A DNA stretch of 19,924 bases, from positions 1-19,924 of the forward strand of contig JALOTM010000007.1 in the NCBI GenBank assembly GCA_025457905.1, given 5' to 3'. Source of the DNA: Methanomassiliicoccales archaeon (GTDB lineage Archaea; Thermoplasmatota; Thermoplasmata; Methanomassiliicoccales; UBA472). Under the pieces are notes generated by a model, which searched no databases, was not told the origin of the DNA, and saw only the letters and a program-made list of their open reading frames with translations. Position numbers and translations under genes: made by a program. Below, in pieces: positions 1-6,426 of this stretch (position 1 is its first letter; each line of letters opens with the position of its first letter).

Positions 1-192
1 ACCATCCCCCTGCTGATAATGTGGCCTGTGCTGGCCTACCTCTACTACAAGCTGGCCAAGAGGGAGGAGGGTTACATGGAGGAGGAGTTCGGGGACGAGT
101 ACCGCCGCTATCGCTCGCAGACCTCCATGTTCCTGCCCCTCCCCAGGCGCCGGGCGAGGAGGGGGGGAGAGAGCCCTGATGCGGCCGAGTGA
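1..192 (+). CDS. ICMT/PEMT-like membrane methyltransferase, C-terminal end (partial)
   Basis: Frame 1 is open from the window edge to a TGA at 190-192, giving the last 63 residues of a protein. A hydrophobic segment (PLLIMWPVLAYLYYKLA) is followed by an acidic motif with EEEFGDEYRRYR and then a short proline- and arginine-rich tail. The pattern of helix, E-x-x-x-FG-x-x-Y-x-x-Y and a final FLP is the usual C-terminus of isoprenylcysteine carboxyl methyltransferase-like or phospholipid methyltransferase-like integral membrane proteins, which use S-adenosylmethionine. The SAM-binding and substrate parts lie outside the window, so the substrate cannot be judged. It ends three bases before the convergent stop of guaAB. 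Confidence 0.7.
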   Translation, partial: TIPLLIMWPVLAYLYYKLAKREEGYMEEEFGDEYRRYRSQTSMFLPLPRRRARRGGESPDAAE

Positions 193-195
193 GCC

Positions 196-1173
196 TCACA
201 CCGCTTCGATGGTGGACGGAGGCTTCTTGGCCAGATTGTAGGTCACGCTGACCACGCCCGGGACCTCGCTGGTCATCCTGTCGGCCAGCCTCGTCAGCCT
301 GTCGAACCCCAGGCGGGTGGGCGTGGCGGTCACGGCATCGGTGCTGTTCCAGCAGCGGACCTCGATCTGCATGCCGAAGTCGCGCTTCCCCGACCTAAGC
401 CCGGTCACCCTGTCCTCGTGCAGTATGGCCAGCCACTGGAAGGCCTTGGCGCCGGCCAGCTCCTCGTCCAAGATGGCCGTGGCCTTTCGGACGGTGGCGA
501 TGCGCTCCGGCGTGACCTCGCCGATGACCCTGGCGGCCAGGGCGGGCCCGGGGAAGGGCGGTCGGTCGAAGATGTCCTTGGGGAGGCCTAGCGCCCTGCC
601 GACCCTCCGAACGCCGGTCTTGCGCAGTTCGATTATCGGCTCGATGACCAGGTAGCCGAACTCCTTCCTGGTGTCGATGCCCAGCTGCGCCAGTATGTTG
701 TGCTGCCGCTTGATCCCGGCCACCGTCTCCTCCACGTCCGTGAAGTTCGTCCCCTGGAGCAGGTACTTGGCCTTGCTCTCCCTGACAATGCGGCCGAAGA
801 CCCTCTTGTAGAAGGTCTGGGTGATGGCCTCGCGCTTCTCCTCCGGGTCGGTGAGGCCCTTCAATGCGGAGAAGAACTCCTTCTTGGCGTCGATGAGCTC
901 GACCTCCACCCCCAGCTTCTTGAAGGCCTGCACCACCAACCTCGGCTCACCCTCGCGCATTATGCCGTTCTCGATGAACACCGTCCTCAGCCTATCCCCC
1001 AGCGCCCTATGGCCAAGCATGGTGACCACGGAGGAGTCCACTCCCCCGGAGAGGGCGTTGATGGCCACCCCCTCACCCACCTTGCCACGGATGGCTCTCA
1101 CCTGGCGCTCGATGAATTTCTGCTCATCCAGATCTTTCAATCTTATCTCCTTTACATCTGAAGCCTTGGGCAT
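196..1173 (-). CDS. guaAB: GMP synthase subunit B (PP-loop ATPase and dimerisation domains)
   Basis: This is the ATP pyrophosphatase half of GMP synthase, which adenylates XMP and aminates it with ammonia from a separate glutaminase subunit (not in this window). The protein is 325 residues from the ATG at 1173. The P-loop SGGVDSS is at residues 42-48. The middle contains LLQGTNFTDVEETV, then DRPPFPGPALAARVIGEVTPERI, and the C-terminus ends SVTYNLAKKPPSTIEAV, the XMP-site tail of GuaA. Archaea commonly encode the two halves separately. An upstream in-frame ATG at 1200 would add nine residues, but GGGGGAG lies four bases before 1173, so the inner start is preferred. No oddities; the neighbour downstream is convergent. 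Confidence 0.95.
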   Translation of the reverse strand: MPKASDVKEIRLKDLDEQKFIERQVRAIRGKVGEGVAINALSGGVDSSVVTMLGHRALGDRLRTVFIENGIMREGEPRLVVQAFKKLGVEVELIDAKKEFFSALKGLTDPEEKREAITQTFYKRVFGRIVRESKAKYLLQGTNFTDVEETVAGIKRQHNILAQLGIDTRKEFGYLVIEPIIELRKTGVRRVGRALGLPKDIFDRPPFPGPALAARVIGEVTPERIATVRKATAILDEELAGAKAFQWLAILHEDRVTGLRSGKRDFGMQIEVRCWNSTDAVTATPTRLGFDRLTRLADRMTSEVPGVVSVTYNLAKKPPSTIEAV

Positions 1174-1393
1174 CGCTCTCCCCCTGCGATGATAAGTCAT
1201 CGCGGTGCATGGTAGAAGTCCTTTGCCCTCTTCCCCCCCGACGGGACCGGCCTGTAAGGAGATGGTATTACCGCCTGGTCAATCCTTCGAGGACTCGACC
1301 TATCCACGGTGCTGGCAAGAGCGCCTTGTGAAGATACCGCCCTTGGAACCACCGAGGAATGGGGCGTATGGGCCTCCCATCAATCCTTAACGG

Positions 1394-1401
1394 CTTAAAA
1401 T
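1394..1401 (+). promoter_or_regulatory. TATA-like box before the 87-residue gene
   Basis: CTTAAAAT stands out in a G+C-rich 230-base gap and is centred about 34 bases before the ATG at 1432, giving a predicted leader of roughly 8 bases. The rest of the gap 1201-1431 shows no tRNA, repeat or convincing reading frame; a 61-codon frame in it has no family resemblance. Confidence 0.4.
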
Positions 1402-1431
1402 CTATGTACATCCAATCGGTTTCTCGGGGAA

Positions 1432-1695
1432 ATGACCAGAATCGAGATAGACGACGAGGTCATCGAGTACATCAGGAAGACTGGCAAGGACTATAGGGTC
1501 TCCACGGACTGCTCCGGACCGGTCATCCTGCCCACGGACATGAAGCCGCCCAAGGAGTCCGACCTCAAGGTCAAGGTCGGCAACAACACATTGTACATCT
1601 CTCGCATCCAGGCGCGCTACATCGACCGGGTCTCCATGGACATGATGTACGACCCCAGCCGCAGGCTCAACTGCGTGCTGTACGACGAGGCCTGA
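1432..1695 (+). CDS. small conserved-looking protein of unknown function (87 aa)
   Basis: I do not firmly recognise this 87-residue soluble protein. It begins with a short basic/acidic helix-like stretch (EVIEYIRKTGKDYRV), then a Cys-Ser-Gly-Pro turn at residues 27-30, a proline/lysine-rich loop (MKPPKESD) and a strand-rich part with NNTLYISRIQARYID. Cysteines are at 27 and 81. The order helix, strand, CxGP turn, strands loosely recalls small HesB/IscA-like single-domain proteins, but that is a guess. A TATA-like box lies at 1394-1401. The last 29 bases overlap the 3' end of the convergent PP-loop gene, so both frames are used there. Codon use matches the neighbours, which supports a real gene. 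Confidence 0.7.
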   Translation: MTRIEIDDEVIEYIRKTGKDYRVSTDCSGPVILPTDMKPPKESDLKVKVGNNTLYISRIQARYIDRVSMDMMYDPSRRLNCVLYDEA

Positions 1696-2314
1696 TCTCC
1701 TGGGCATGCTCGGCCGAGGCCTTCACCAATTCCTCGAAGTCCACCTTGGCCTGCTGAGCCGTCAGGTCCTCAGGCTTGCACATGGTGATGGGCCGCTTGG
1801 GCACCATCCGGCATACTGAGGTGCGGCCTATGGATATCTCATAGGTGCCGATGGACTTGGCCATGGCCTCGATCTCCAGCTTGTCCAGCCCGATGAGCGG
1901 CCGCAGCACCGGGAAGCGCAGACCTTGCGATTCCACCTTGAGGTTGTGCAGGGTCTGCGAGGCCACCTGGCCCAGGGACTCGCCCGTGACCACCGCATCC
2001 GCCCCCAGCCTCTGGGCCAGGGACTTGGCCACGTGCAACATCGTTCGCTTGCATAGGACGCATTGGTAGGCCTTGGAGCAGCATGCGTCGAAGCGCTCCT
2101 GGGAGGGGCCGTGAGGTGCAACGTAAAGTGGGATCGGCCCATCGAGCACCAGCTCCAGGCGCTCCCTCAGGTCCATGACCTTCTCCAGCTCGGCGTCGTC
2201 CGAGTAGGGCCGGTTGTCCATGTGCAGCAGAGCGATGTCCGCGCCCTGCCTGGCGACGGAGCAGGCCGCCACTGGGGAATCGATGCCCCCGGAGATCAGG
2301 CAGATGGCCTTCAT
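1667..2314 (-). CDS. ThiI-type PP-loop sulfurtransferase domain protein without THUMP
   Basis: This protein of 215 residues is the adenylating PP-loop domain of ThiI, which activates tRNA U8 for 4-thiouridine synthesis or supplies sulfur for the thiamine thiazole. The P-loop SGGIDSP is at residues 8-14, a CVLC motif at 85-88, and the ThiI signature GESLGQVASQT at 111-121. In methanogen ThiI a CxxC pair at this position is known to be needed for activity and has been linked to an Fe-S cluster. The N-terminal ferredoxin-like and THUMP domains and the rhodanese domain are all absent, so tRNA binding would need a partner, or the substrate is different. GAGGGA sits just before the ATG. It appears to be the last gene of the minus-strand cluster. 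Confidence 0.88.
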   Translation of the reverse strand: MKAICLISGGIDSPVAACSVARQGADIALLHMDNRPYSDDAELEKVMDLRERLELVLDGPIPLYVAPHGPSQERFDACCSKAYQCVLCKRTMLHVAKSLAQRLGADAVVTGESLGQVASQTLHNLKVESQGLRFPVLRPLIGLDKLEIEAMAKSIGTYEISIGRTSVCRMVPKRPITMCKPEDLTAQQAKVDFEELVKASAEHAQEIRPRRTARS

Positions 2315-2372
2315 GGTCCCTCGACTCCGCTCGCCGCCATCGACCTTCTCCCCGCGACGGTTGGAAGAGCGC

Positions 2373-2552
2373 TTAATTGTTGAAGCGGAGGTTGTCCGAG
2401 AGACCTGAACCGGGGTAGGGGATGTAGTCCTCGTCCTCCTCCTCCGACTCGATGATGATGTTGAAAAGCATATTGACGATCTCGCGCATCTGCCTGAGCT
2501 CGCTCTTCAGTTCCGCGATCTCTCTGGAAAGGTCCTCGTTGCTCTTTGCCAT
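2373..2552 (-). CDS. short acidic coiled-coil protein (59 aa)
   Basis: A 59-residue frame starts at the ATG at 2552, behind a GGCGGGAAG leader, and ends in TAA. Residues 4-34 form an amphipathic helix with heptad-like spacing (LSREIAELKSELRQMREIV then NMLFNIII). A very acidic stretch (ESEEEDEDY) and a proline/glycine tail ending NLRFNN follow. It has the look of a small oligomerising adaptor. A longer frame in phase runs back into csl4 but the extension is arginine/glutamine-rich shadow sequence. It sits between csl4 and the ThiI-like gene; a TATATC element near 2585-2592 could also give it its own promoter. Function unknown. Confidence 0.72.
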   Translation of the reverse strand: MAKSNEDLSREIAELKSELRQMREIVNMLFNIIIESEEEDEDYIPYPGSGLSDNLRFNN

Positions 2553-2632
2553 CTTCCCGCCTCTTGCCCATTCCCCTAATGCGATATAGAGTTTCTCTTG
2601 CCGTTGCCGTTCGATGCAAATCTGACTCGCGC

Positions 2633-3193
2633 TCAGAACTCGACGTCGCCATAGTCGTCCGCGATCTTGCGGGACTCGTTGCGCTCGCAGTTGGCGCAGT
2701 ACAGGGATTTGTCCTTCCGGGTCATGGGCGCCCGGCACCTCTTGCACAGGGCCTTCACCACTCCCAGATGCGGCCCGGCGGTGGTCAGCTGCACTGACGG
2801 CTTGGCCTGGATTACCTTGGCGCGGATCAAGTCGCTGGGTCGCACCTCCCGGCTGGCGTCCTGGACGTAGTCGGAGGAGAGCTTGGAGATGTGGATGGTC
2901 GCGGAGGTCTCCCCGGAGATCTCCCTCTCCCTGCCCTCGATGGCCACCACGTCGCATATGGCCATGCAGTTGCGCACGTCGGTGACGGCGCAGAAGACGA
3001 AGTCCCCGGGCTTGAGCTCGGCGATGGGGTTGAAGGGCCTGACCCTTGCCACCTTCTCGTCGTTGTCCAGCTCCAGCTCGCCCATGGCGGCGGCGTACAC
3101 CTTCCCGTCCTCCTCGTAAGTCCCCTCGGCAGGGAGGTACTCCTCCGACTCCGCCACCTCCTCACCTGGTAAAACAGACCGTTTCTCTATCAT
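2633..3193 (-). CDS. csl4: exosome RNA-binding cap subunit Csl4
   Basis: Csl4 caps the archaeal exosome, the 3'-5' RNA-degrading and tailing complex, and recruits RNA and the DnaG partner. The protein has 186 residues. The N-terminal domain carries LPGEEVAESEEYLPAEGTYE, the S1-like RNA-binding barrel is at about 60-130 (LKPGDFVFCAVTDVRN, then ATIHISKLSSDYV), and a C-terminal zinc ribbon has cysteines at 150, 153, 166 and 169. Length and domain order are those of archaeal Csl4. GGTGAT, complementary to the 16S tail, is placed six bases before the ATG. The gene begins six bases after the methylase stop, so the two are almost certainly cotranscribed. Confidence 0.93.
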   Translation of the reverse strand: MIEKRSVLPGEEVAESEEYLPAEGTYEEDGKVYAAAMGELELDNDEKVARVRPFNPIAELKPGDFVFCAVTDVRNCMAICDVVAIEGREREISGETSATIHISKLSSDYVQDASREVRPSDLIRAKVIQAKPSVQLTTAGPHLGVVKALCKRCRAPMTRKDKSLYCANCERNESRKIADDYGDVEF

Positions 3194-3199
3194 CAGATA

Positions 3200-3799
3200 T
3201 CACCGTTTCCGGATGCGGAGCAATATCACATCCACATCCTTCCTTGCCTTCTTGTGGAACGCGAAGGTATGAGGGATTTCCAATTTATACCTTTTTAGTA
3301 TCTGCCCCTCGGCACCGACGGAGGACACCATGCGCACAAGGAACTCATGGGTGACGGCGTTATGGAGCGAATAGGTGACGGTCGCCACCTCCATGGCCTT
3401 CTCGAGGAAGGGGCGGTCGGCGTGGCGCGTCTGAGAGCCGAACGGGGGGTTCATGACCACGGTATCGAAGCTCCCCTGGAACTCGCCGACGTCCGCTAGC
3501 AGGAACCGCGCCCGTGCCCCCAGATGGCGGGCGTTCTCCTCGGCGAGCTCAAGGGCCTTGGGATCTTTGTCCACGCCCACCACCTCCTCGGCACCGAGCA
3601 GCGAGGCGGCGATGGCCAGGATGCCCGTGCCGCAGCCCAGGTCCGCCACCTTCCGGTCCTGGACGTCCCCCAGGGAGAAGGCGGTGAAGAGCATGTCCGA
3701 GGCTATGCTGGCAGGTGTGGGGTACTGCTCGGCGGCTGGGTCGGGCTCGGCGAAGGGCCGGACCCTCTGCAGTGCCATCTCCAGCTCCTTCCTCCTCAT
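3200..3799 (-). CDS. METTL5-like RNA N6-adenine methylase (COG2263)
   Basis: This is a 199-residue class I SAM-dependent methyltransferase. Motif I DLGCGTG is at 53-59, the acidic SAM-ribose strand GVDKDP at 75-80, and the catalytic NPPFG at 117-121, which marks methylation of a base amino group. The [20 protein letters not shown] start and the C-terminal [18 protein letters not shown] are typical of COG2263, whose human relative METTL5 makes one N6-methyladenosine in 18S rRNA. The archaeal target is probably small-subunit rRNA, by inference. AGGAAG precedes the ATG. Adjacency to csl4 is a recurrent archaeal arrangement and places it with RNA metabolism genes. Confidence 0.9.
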   Translation of the reverse strand: MRRKELEMALQRVRPFAEPDPAAEQYPTPASIASDMLFTAFSLGDVQDRKVADLGCGTGILAIAASLLGAEEVVGVDKDPKALELAEENARHLGARARFLLADVGEFQGSFDTVVMNPPFGSQTRHADRPFLEKAMEVATVTYSLHNAVTHEFLVRMVSSVGAEGQILKRYKLEIPHTFAFHKKARKDVDVILLRIRKR

Positions 3800-3813
3800 G
3801 TTCTTCCTACCGG

Positions 3814-4119
3814 TCAGAGGGAGAAGTCCACGGCGGAGCGCTGCTCCCTGATGCTCATGATGAGCTTCGCGACCTTGTCGTGCTCTGGATGTCTCTGGTA
3901 CATGTCCAGATGCTCGAAGCTGTCGAAATCCAGGACGAGGGCGACATCCCAGTTGGAGGGGCCTTCGAGCTCGTTGATGCCCACCGATATGCTCCTCACT
4001 AGACCAGGTATCCGGTCAGGCAGCTGCTCCAGCGCCTCCTTGAGCCTATGCGCGTTGGCGCGTCTGTCCACGCCGTCGGCCTGCTCCTTCAGCTTCCACA
4101 TCACCACATGGCGTATCAT
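3814..4119 (-). CDS. Dabb (stress-responsive alpha/beta barrel) domain protein
   Basis: This 101-residue protein starts [16 protein letters not shown] and contains [25 protein letters not shown] and [17 protein letters not shown], the full pattern of the Dabb dimeric alpha-beta barrel. Family members are small soluble dimers with diverse or unknown roles in bacteria, plants and archaea. The ATG at 4119 is chosen over a GTG at 4134 because GAGGGGTG precedes it at normal spacing and the family usually begins with MI-x-H. It lies 11 bases after the stop of the CBS-HTH gene and 14 bases before the methylase, so it is mid-operon. No catalytic residue can be assigned. Confidence 0.85.
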   Translation of the reverse strand: MIRHVVMWKLKEQADGVDRRANAHRLKEALEQLPDRIPGLVRSISVGINELEGPSNWDVALVLDFDSFEHLDMYQRHPEHDKVAKLIMSIREQRSAVDFSL

Positions 4120-4130
4120 TCTAGCACCCC

Positions 4131-4775
4131 TCACTGGTTTATGCCCAGGTTAAGAAAGTCCGCGCTGGTGAGGATGCCCACGATCTGCCCCTTGCGGGAG
4201 ACGAGGACGGCCTCCTCCCTCTGCAGATGCACCGAGGCCAGCTCGATCGGCGTGTCCTCGGAGAGTATCGGGAAAGGATCGGTCATGACCTCCTCCACCT
4301 TGGTCTGCATGACCGCGTCATAGGTCTTGCGGTTGCTGCGGGTCTCCTCGATGGTGTAATCGCGGATGCGGTCGTCCGTGATCCCGCCCACCACCTTGTC
4401 CCCCACCACCACAGGCAGCTGGGTGAAGCGCCCCTTCATCATGCGCTCTACGCACTCCCCGACCGACTGGTCCGGGCCGACCATTATAACTCCACGCGTG
4501 GCCAGGTCCCCCACGGTCAGCTGCGCCCCCATCTTCATCCCCTCTACCTTGCGACGGCGCAGGACCTCCTCGAACGCGCCCAGGATCTTGCGCACGTTGC
4601 TGTAGGAAGGGTCGATTGACCCCCTCTCGATCTTGGCGATGAGTGACTGGCTGACCCCTGCCATCGAGGCCAGCTCGCGCTGCGAGAGATTGAGGCGCTT
4701 GCGCATCTGCCTTATCTTGTCGAGGTCCGGCAATTGAGGGATGAGGGCCATCCTCTGAGTCGTCAAGGGATTCAC
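4131..4775 (-). CDS. XRE-family regulator with paired CBS domains (COG3620-like)
   Basis: The protein has 214 residues. A helix-turn-helix of Cro/XRE type occupies about 19-72 (LNLSQRELASMAGVSQSLIAKIERG), and two CBS motifs follow at about 88-140 and 153-212 (VGECVERMMKGRFTQLPVVV; VGILTSADFL). CBS pairs bind adenine nucleotides or SAM, so this is likely a transcription factor that senses energy or methyl-donor state. The GTG at 4775 is about 27 bases from a TTTTTAA box at 4799-4805, which would make the message leaderless; an ATG at 4751 is the alternative. It is the first gene of the series that runs through csl4 to the ThiI-like gene. Confidence 0.9.
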   Translation of the reverse strand: MNPLTTQRMALIPQLPDLDKIRQMRKRLNLSQRELASMAGVSQSLIAKIERGSIDPSYSNVRKILGAFEEVLRRRKVEGMKMGAQLTVGDLATRGVIMVGPDQSVGECVERMMKGRFTQLPVVVGDKVVGGITDDRIRDYTIEETRSNRKTYDAVMQTKVEEVMTDPFPILSEDTPIELASVHLQREEAVLVSRKGQIVGILTSADFLNLGINQ

Positions 4776-4946
4776 CCAGGGAAACAGAATCTTGCACGTT
4801 AAAAAGGGTTACTACTCTCTGGGCCTTCGGCACGAAGAAGAGGATGCGGGGAATTCTCGGTCTTCCATACCATCACTATTTATATAATGGCCGTCGGAGA
4901 ACGGAAGAAGACGGGAGCGGGAAGAATCATCATCAACGATGATATG

Positions 4947-4960
4947 TCTAATATTTTAGA
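4947..4960. promoter_or_regulatory. dyad 1 of the glutamate synthase upstream array
   Basis: TCTAATATTTTAGA has 5-bp inverted arms TCTAA/TTAGA. Its centre is 38 bases from dyad 2. Confidence 0.35.
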
Positions 4961-4984
4961 TAATTGCTACGAATCAAAGCAATT

Positions 4985-4998
4985 GAATATGCATATTC
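4985..4998. promoter_or_regulatory. dyad 2: perfect 14-bp palindrome, possible Lrp/AsnC-type operator
   Basis: GAATATGCATATTC is a perfect palindrome. Its size and A+T-rich core resemble Lrp/AsnC family sites, and an Lrp-type regulator is encoded just beyond the operon. The pairing is inference. Confidence 0.45.
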
Positions 4999-5020
4999 GT
5001 CTTTATTCTACGGATTTCAC

Positions 5021-5034
5021 ATGGAAATATCCAT
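5021..5034. promoter_or_regulatory. dyad 3 of the glutamate synthase upstream array
   Basis: ATGGAAATATCCAT has 5-bp inverted arms ATGGA/TCCAT. Its centre is 36 bases from dyad 2 and about 35 bases before the TATA-like box. Confidence 0.35.
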
Positions 5035-5058
5035 TTATGACTCAGTTGAATAGAAACG

Positions 5059-5066
5059 CTTAAAAG
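5059..5066 (+). promoter_or_regulatory. TATA-like box of the glutamate synthase operon
   Basis: CTTAAAAG directly follows the dyad array. Initiation about 25 bases downstream (near 5088) would leave a leader of about 90 bases to the ATG at 5179. Confidence 0.45.
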
Positions 5067-5178
5067 TGTGTTACGAAGTCATGCGTCGGTCTTGGCCGAA
5101 GGTCTCGAGCCTCCCCAGTACCGGGGTCTGGCCGTGACACGGCTGCAGCCTGGGTCGCTCGGGCGGCAGCGGGAAACG

Positions 5179-6426
5179 ATGACGGACATGTTGGAGCAAT
5201 ACGCTCAGGAATCAAGACCCCATAGCCATTGGGATGATGGACATGATCAGCTCGCCGTACCGGAGAGGTACGGGGCCACCCGCCCGCCTGGAATGACGTA
5301 CCAGATGGGAGGATGCGGCATCGCTGGCTGCATGAACCTCGAGGGGGGGCGCATCTCTGGGGACGTCATCGCACGCATGCTGGAGACGATGGGCGAGAGG
5401 GAGAACGGTCTCGGTGCTGGCTACGCCTGCTACGGCCTCTTCCCTGAGCACCGCGACGACTACTGCATGCAGTTCTTCTTCGACCACGAGGAGGCGCGAA
5501 CGGCCGTGGAGGAGCTGCTCAAGGCCATGGGCAGCATCACCAAGGACGAGAGGGTCCATACCCAGCGCGTGAAGAGCATGAGGCCACCCTTCCCGATGGT
5601 GTGGCGCTACTTCTTCAGGCCGAGCTCCAAGCTCGAGTGGAGAGGACGTACGGACCTCTCTGACGACGACCTCATGGTGCAGCTCGCTATGCATGTCAAC
5701 GCCGAGGTGGAGGGCGCCCTTTGCGTCTCCAGCGGAAAGGACATGGCGGTCTTCAAAGGGAACGGCTACTCCTACGAGATCTCCAAGTATTACGACCTTG
5801 GGAGGTACTCGGGCAAGATGTGGGTGTCCCACTCCCGCTTCCCGACGAACTCTCCCGCCTGGTGGGGCGGGGCCCATCCCCTCAGCATACTGGACTGGAC
5901 GGTGTGCCATAATGGCGAGATAACCAGCTACGGCGTCAACCGCAAGTTCGTGGAGATGGCCGGCTACCGCTGCTCGGTGCTCACGGACACGGAGGTGGTG
6001 GCGTACACCTGGGACCTTCTGGTCAGGAAGCACCGCCTGCCCATATCCGCGGCCGCCTTCGCCATCGCCCCCTGGTACCACGAGGACATCGCCCGGCTGG
6101 ACCCTGAGAGCGCCCGCCTCGCGACCTGGCTGAGGATCACCTACAAGGAGGCGCTGCTGAACGGCCCCTTCTCCATCATCGTGGGCCGTCGGGAGCCAGA
6201 GGTCACCATGATCGCGCTGGCGGACCGAAAAAAGCTGCGGCCTCTGCTATGCGGGCGTTCCCAGGACGGCAGGACCGCCTACGTGGCCAGCGAGGAATGC
6301 GCCGTGCGCATCGTGGAACCGGAGGCGGAGACCTGGACCCCCAACGCCGGCAGCCCCATGATCGCCGTGGTCGGAAAGGGCATCGTGCGCACCGGCAACG
6401 AGCATCCTTTCGTGGGGGGCGAGTGA
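5179..6426 (+). CDS. glutamate synthase, glutamine amidotransferase (class II) subunit
   Basis: This Ntn-hydrolase subunit releases ammonia from glutamine for the synthase encoded next. Counting from the ATG at 5179 (415 residues), the nucleophile is Cys46 in GGCGIAGC. HSRFPTN (218-224), HNGEI (244-248) and TDTE (269-272) complete the glutamine site. The catalytic Cys must become N-terminal, so the residues before it are either a propeptide or, in part, not translated. The frame is open back to a GTG at 5068, but that codon sits next to the TATA-like box. ATGs at 5179, 5188, 5293 and 5305 are all possible and none has a strong ribosome site. The stop is directly followed by the ATG of the FMN subunit. 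The gene corresponds to the N-terminal domain of bacterial GltB. Confidence 0.88.
   Translation: MTDMLEQYAQESRPHSHWDDGHDQLAVPERYGATRPPGMTYQMGGCGIAGCMNLEGGRISGDVIARMLETMGERENGLGAGYACYGLFPEHRDDYCMQFFFDHEEARTAVEELLKAMGSITKDERVHTQRVKSMRPPFPMVWRYFFRPSSKLEWRGRTDLSDDDLMVQLAMHVNAEVEGALCVSSGKDMAVFKGNGYSYEISKYYDLGRYSGKMWVSHSRFPTNSPAWWGGAHPLSILDWTVCHNGEITSYGVNRKFVEMAGYRCSVLTDTEVVAYTWDLLVRKHRLPISAAAFAIAPWYHEDIARLDPESARLATWLRITYKEALLNGPFSIIVGRREPEVTMIALADRKKLRPLLCGRSQDGRTAYVASEECAVRIVEPEAETWTPNAGSPMIAVVGKGIVRTGNEHPFVGGE

Larger units (their letters stand above)
4776..5178. promoter_or_regulatory. long A+T-rich control region between the CBS-HTH operon and glutamate synthase
   Basis: About 400 bases carry no convincing gene. 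On the minus side TTTTTAA at 4799-4805 would serve the CBS-HTH gene. On the plus side TTTATATAATGG at 4878-4889 and CTTAAAAG at 5059-5066 are TATA-like. Between them lie three 14-bp dyads listed separately, plus ATCATC/GATGAT (4926-4943). From about 5090 the sequence returns to high G+C and includes a small CCCC/GGGG hairpin at 5113-5126. The reading frame of the glutaminase gene is open through 5068-5178, but a GTG at 5068 would directly abut the TATA-like box. Confidence 0.55.

Noticed and set aside
1205..1390. 61-codon frame in the gap after guaAB
   Set aside because: Proline-rich, no ribosome site or family resemblance; also no tRNA-like fold found there.
5113..5126. CCCC/GGGG hairpin in the glutamate synthase leader as a riboswitch
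   Set aside because: Four-base arms in G+C-rich DNA are expected by chance and no larger fold surrounds them.
5212..6081. 289-codon minus-strand frame inside the glutaminase gene
   Set aside because: Shadow of a gene with clear catalytic motifs on the plus strand.
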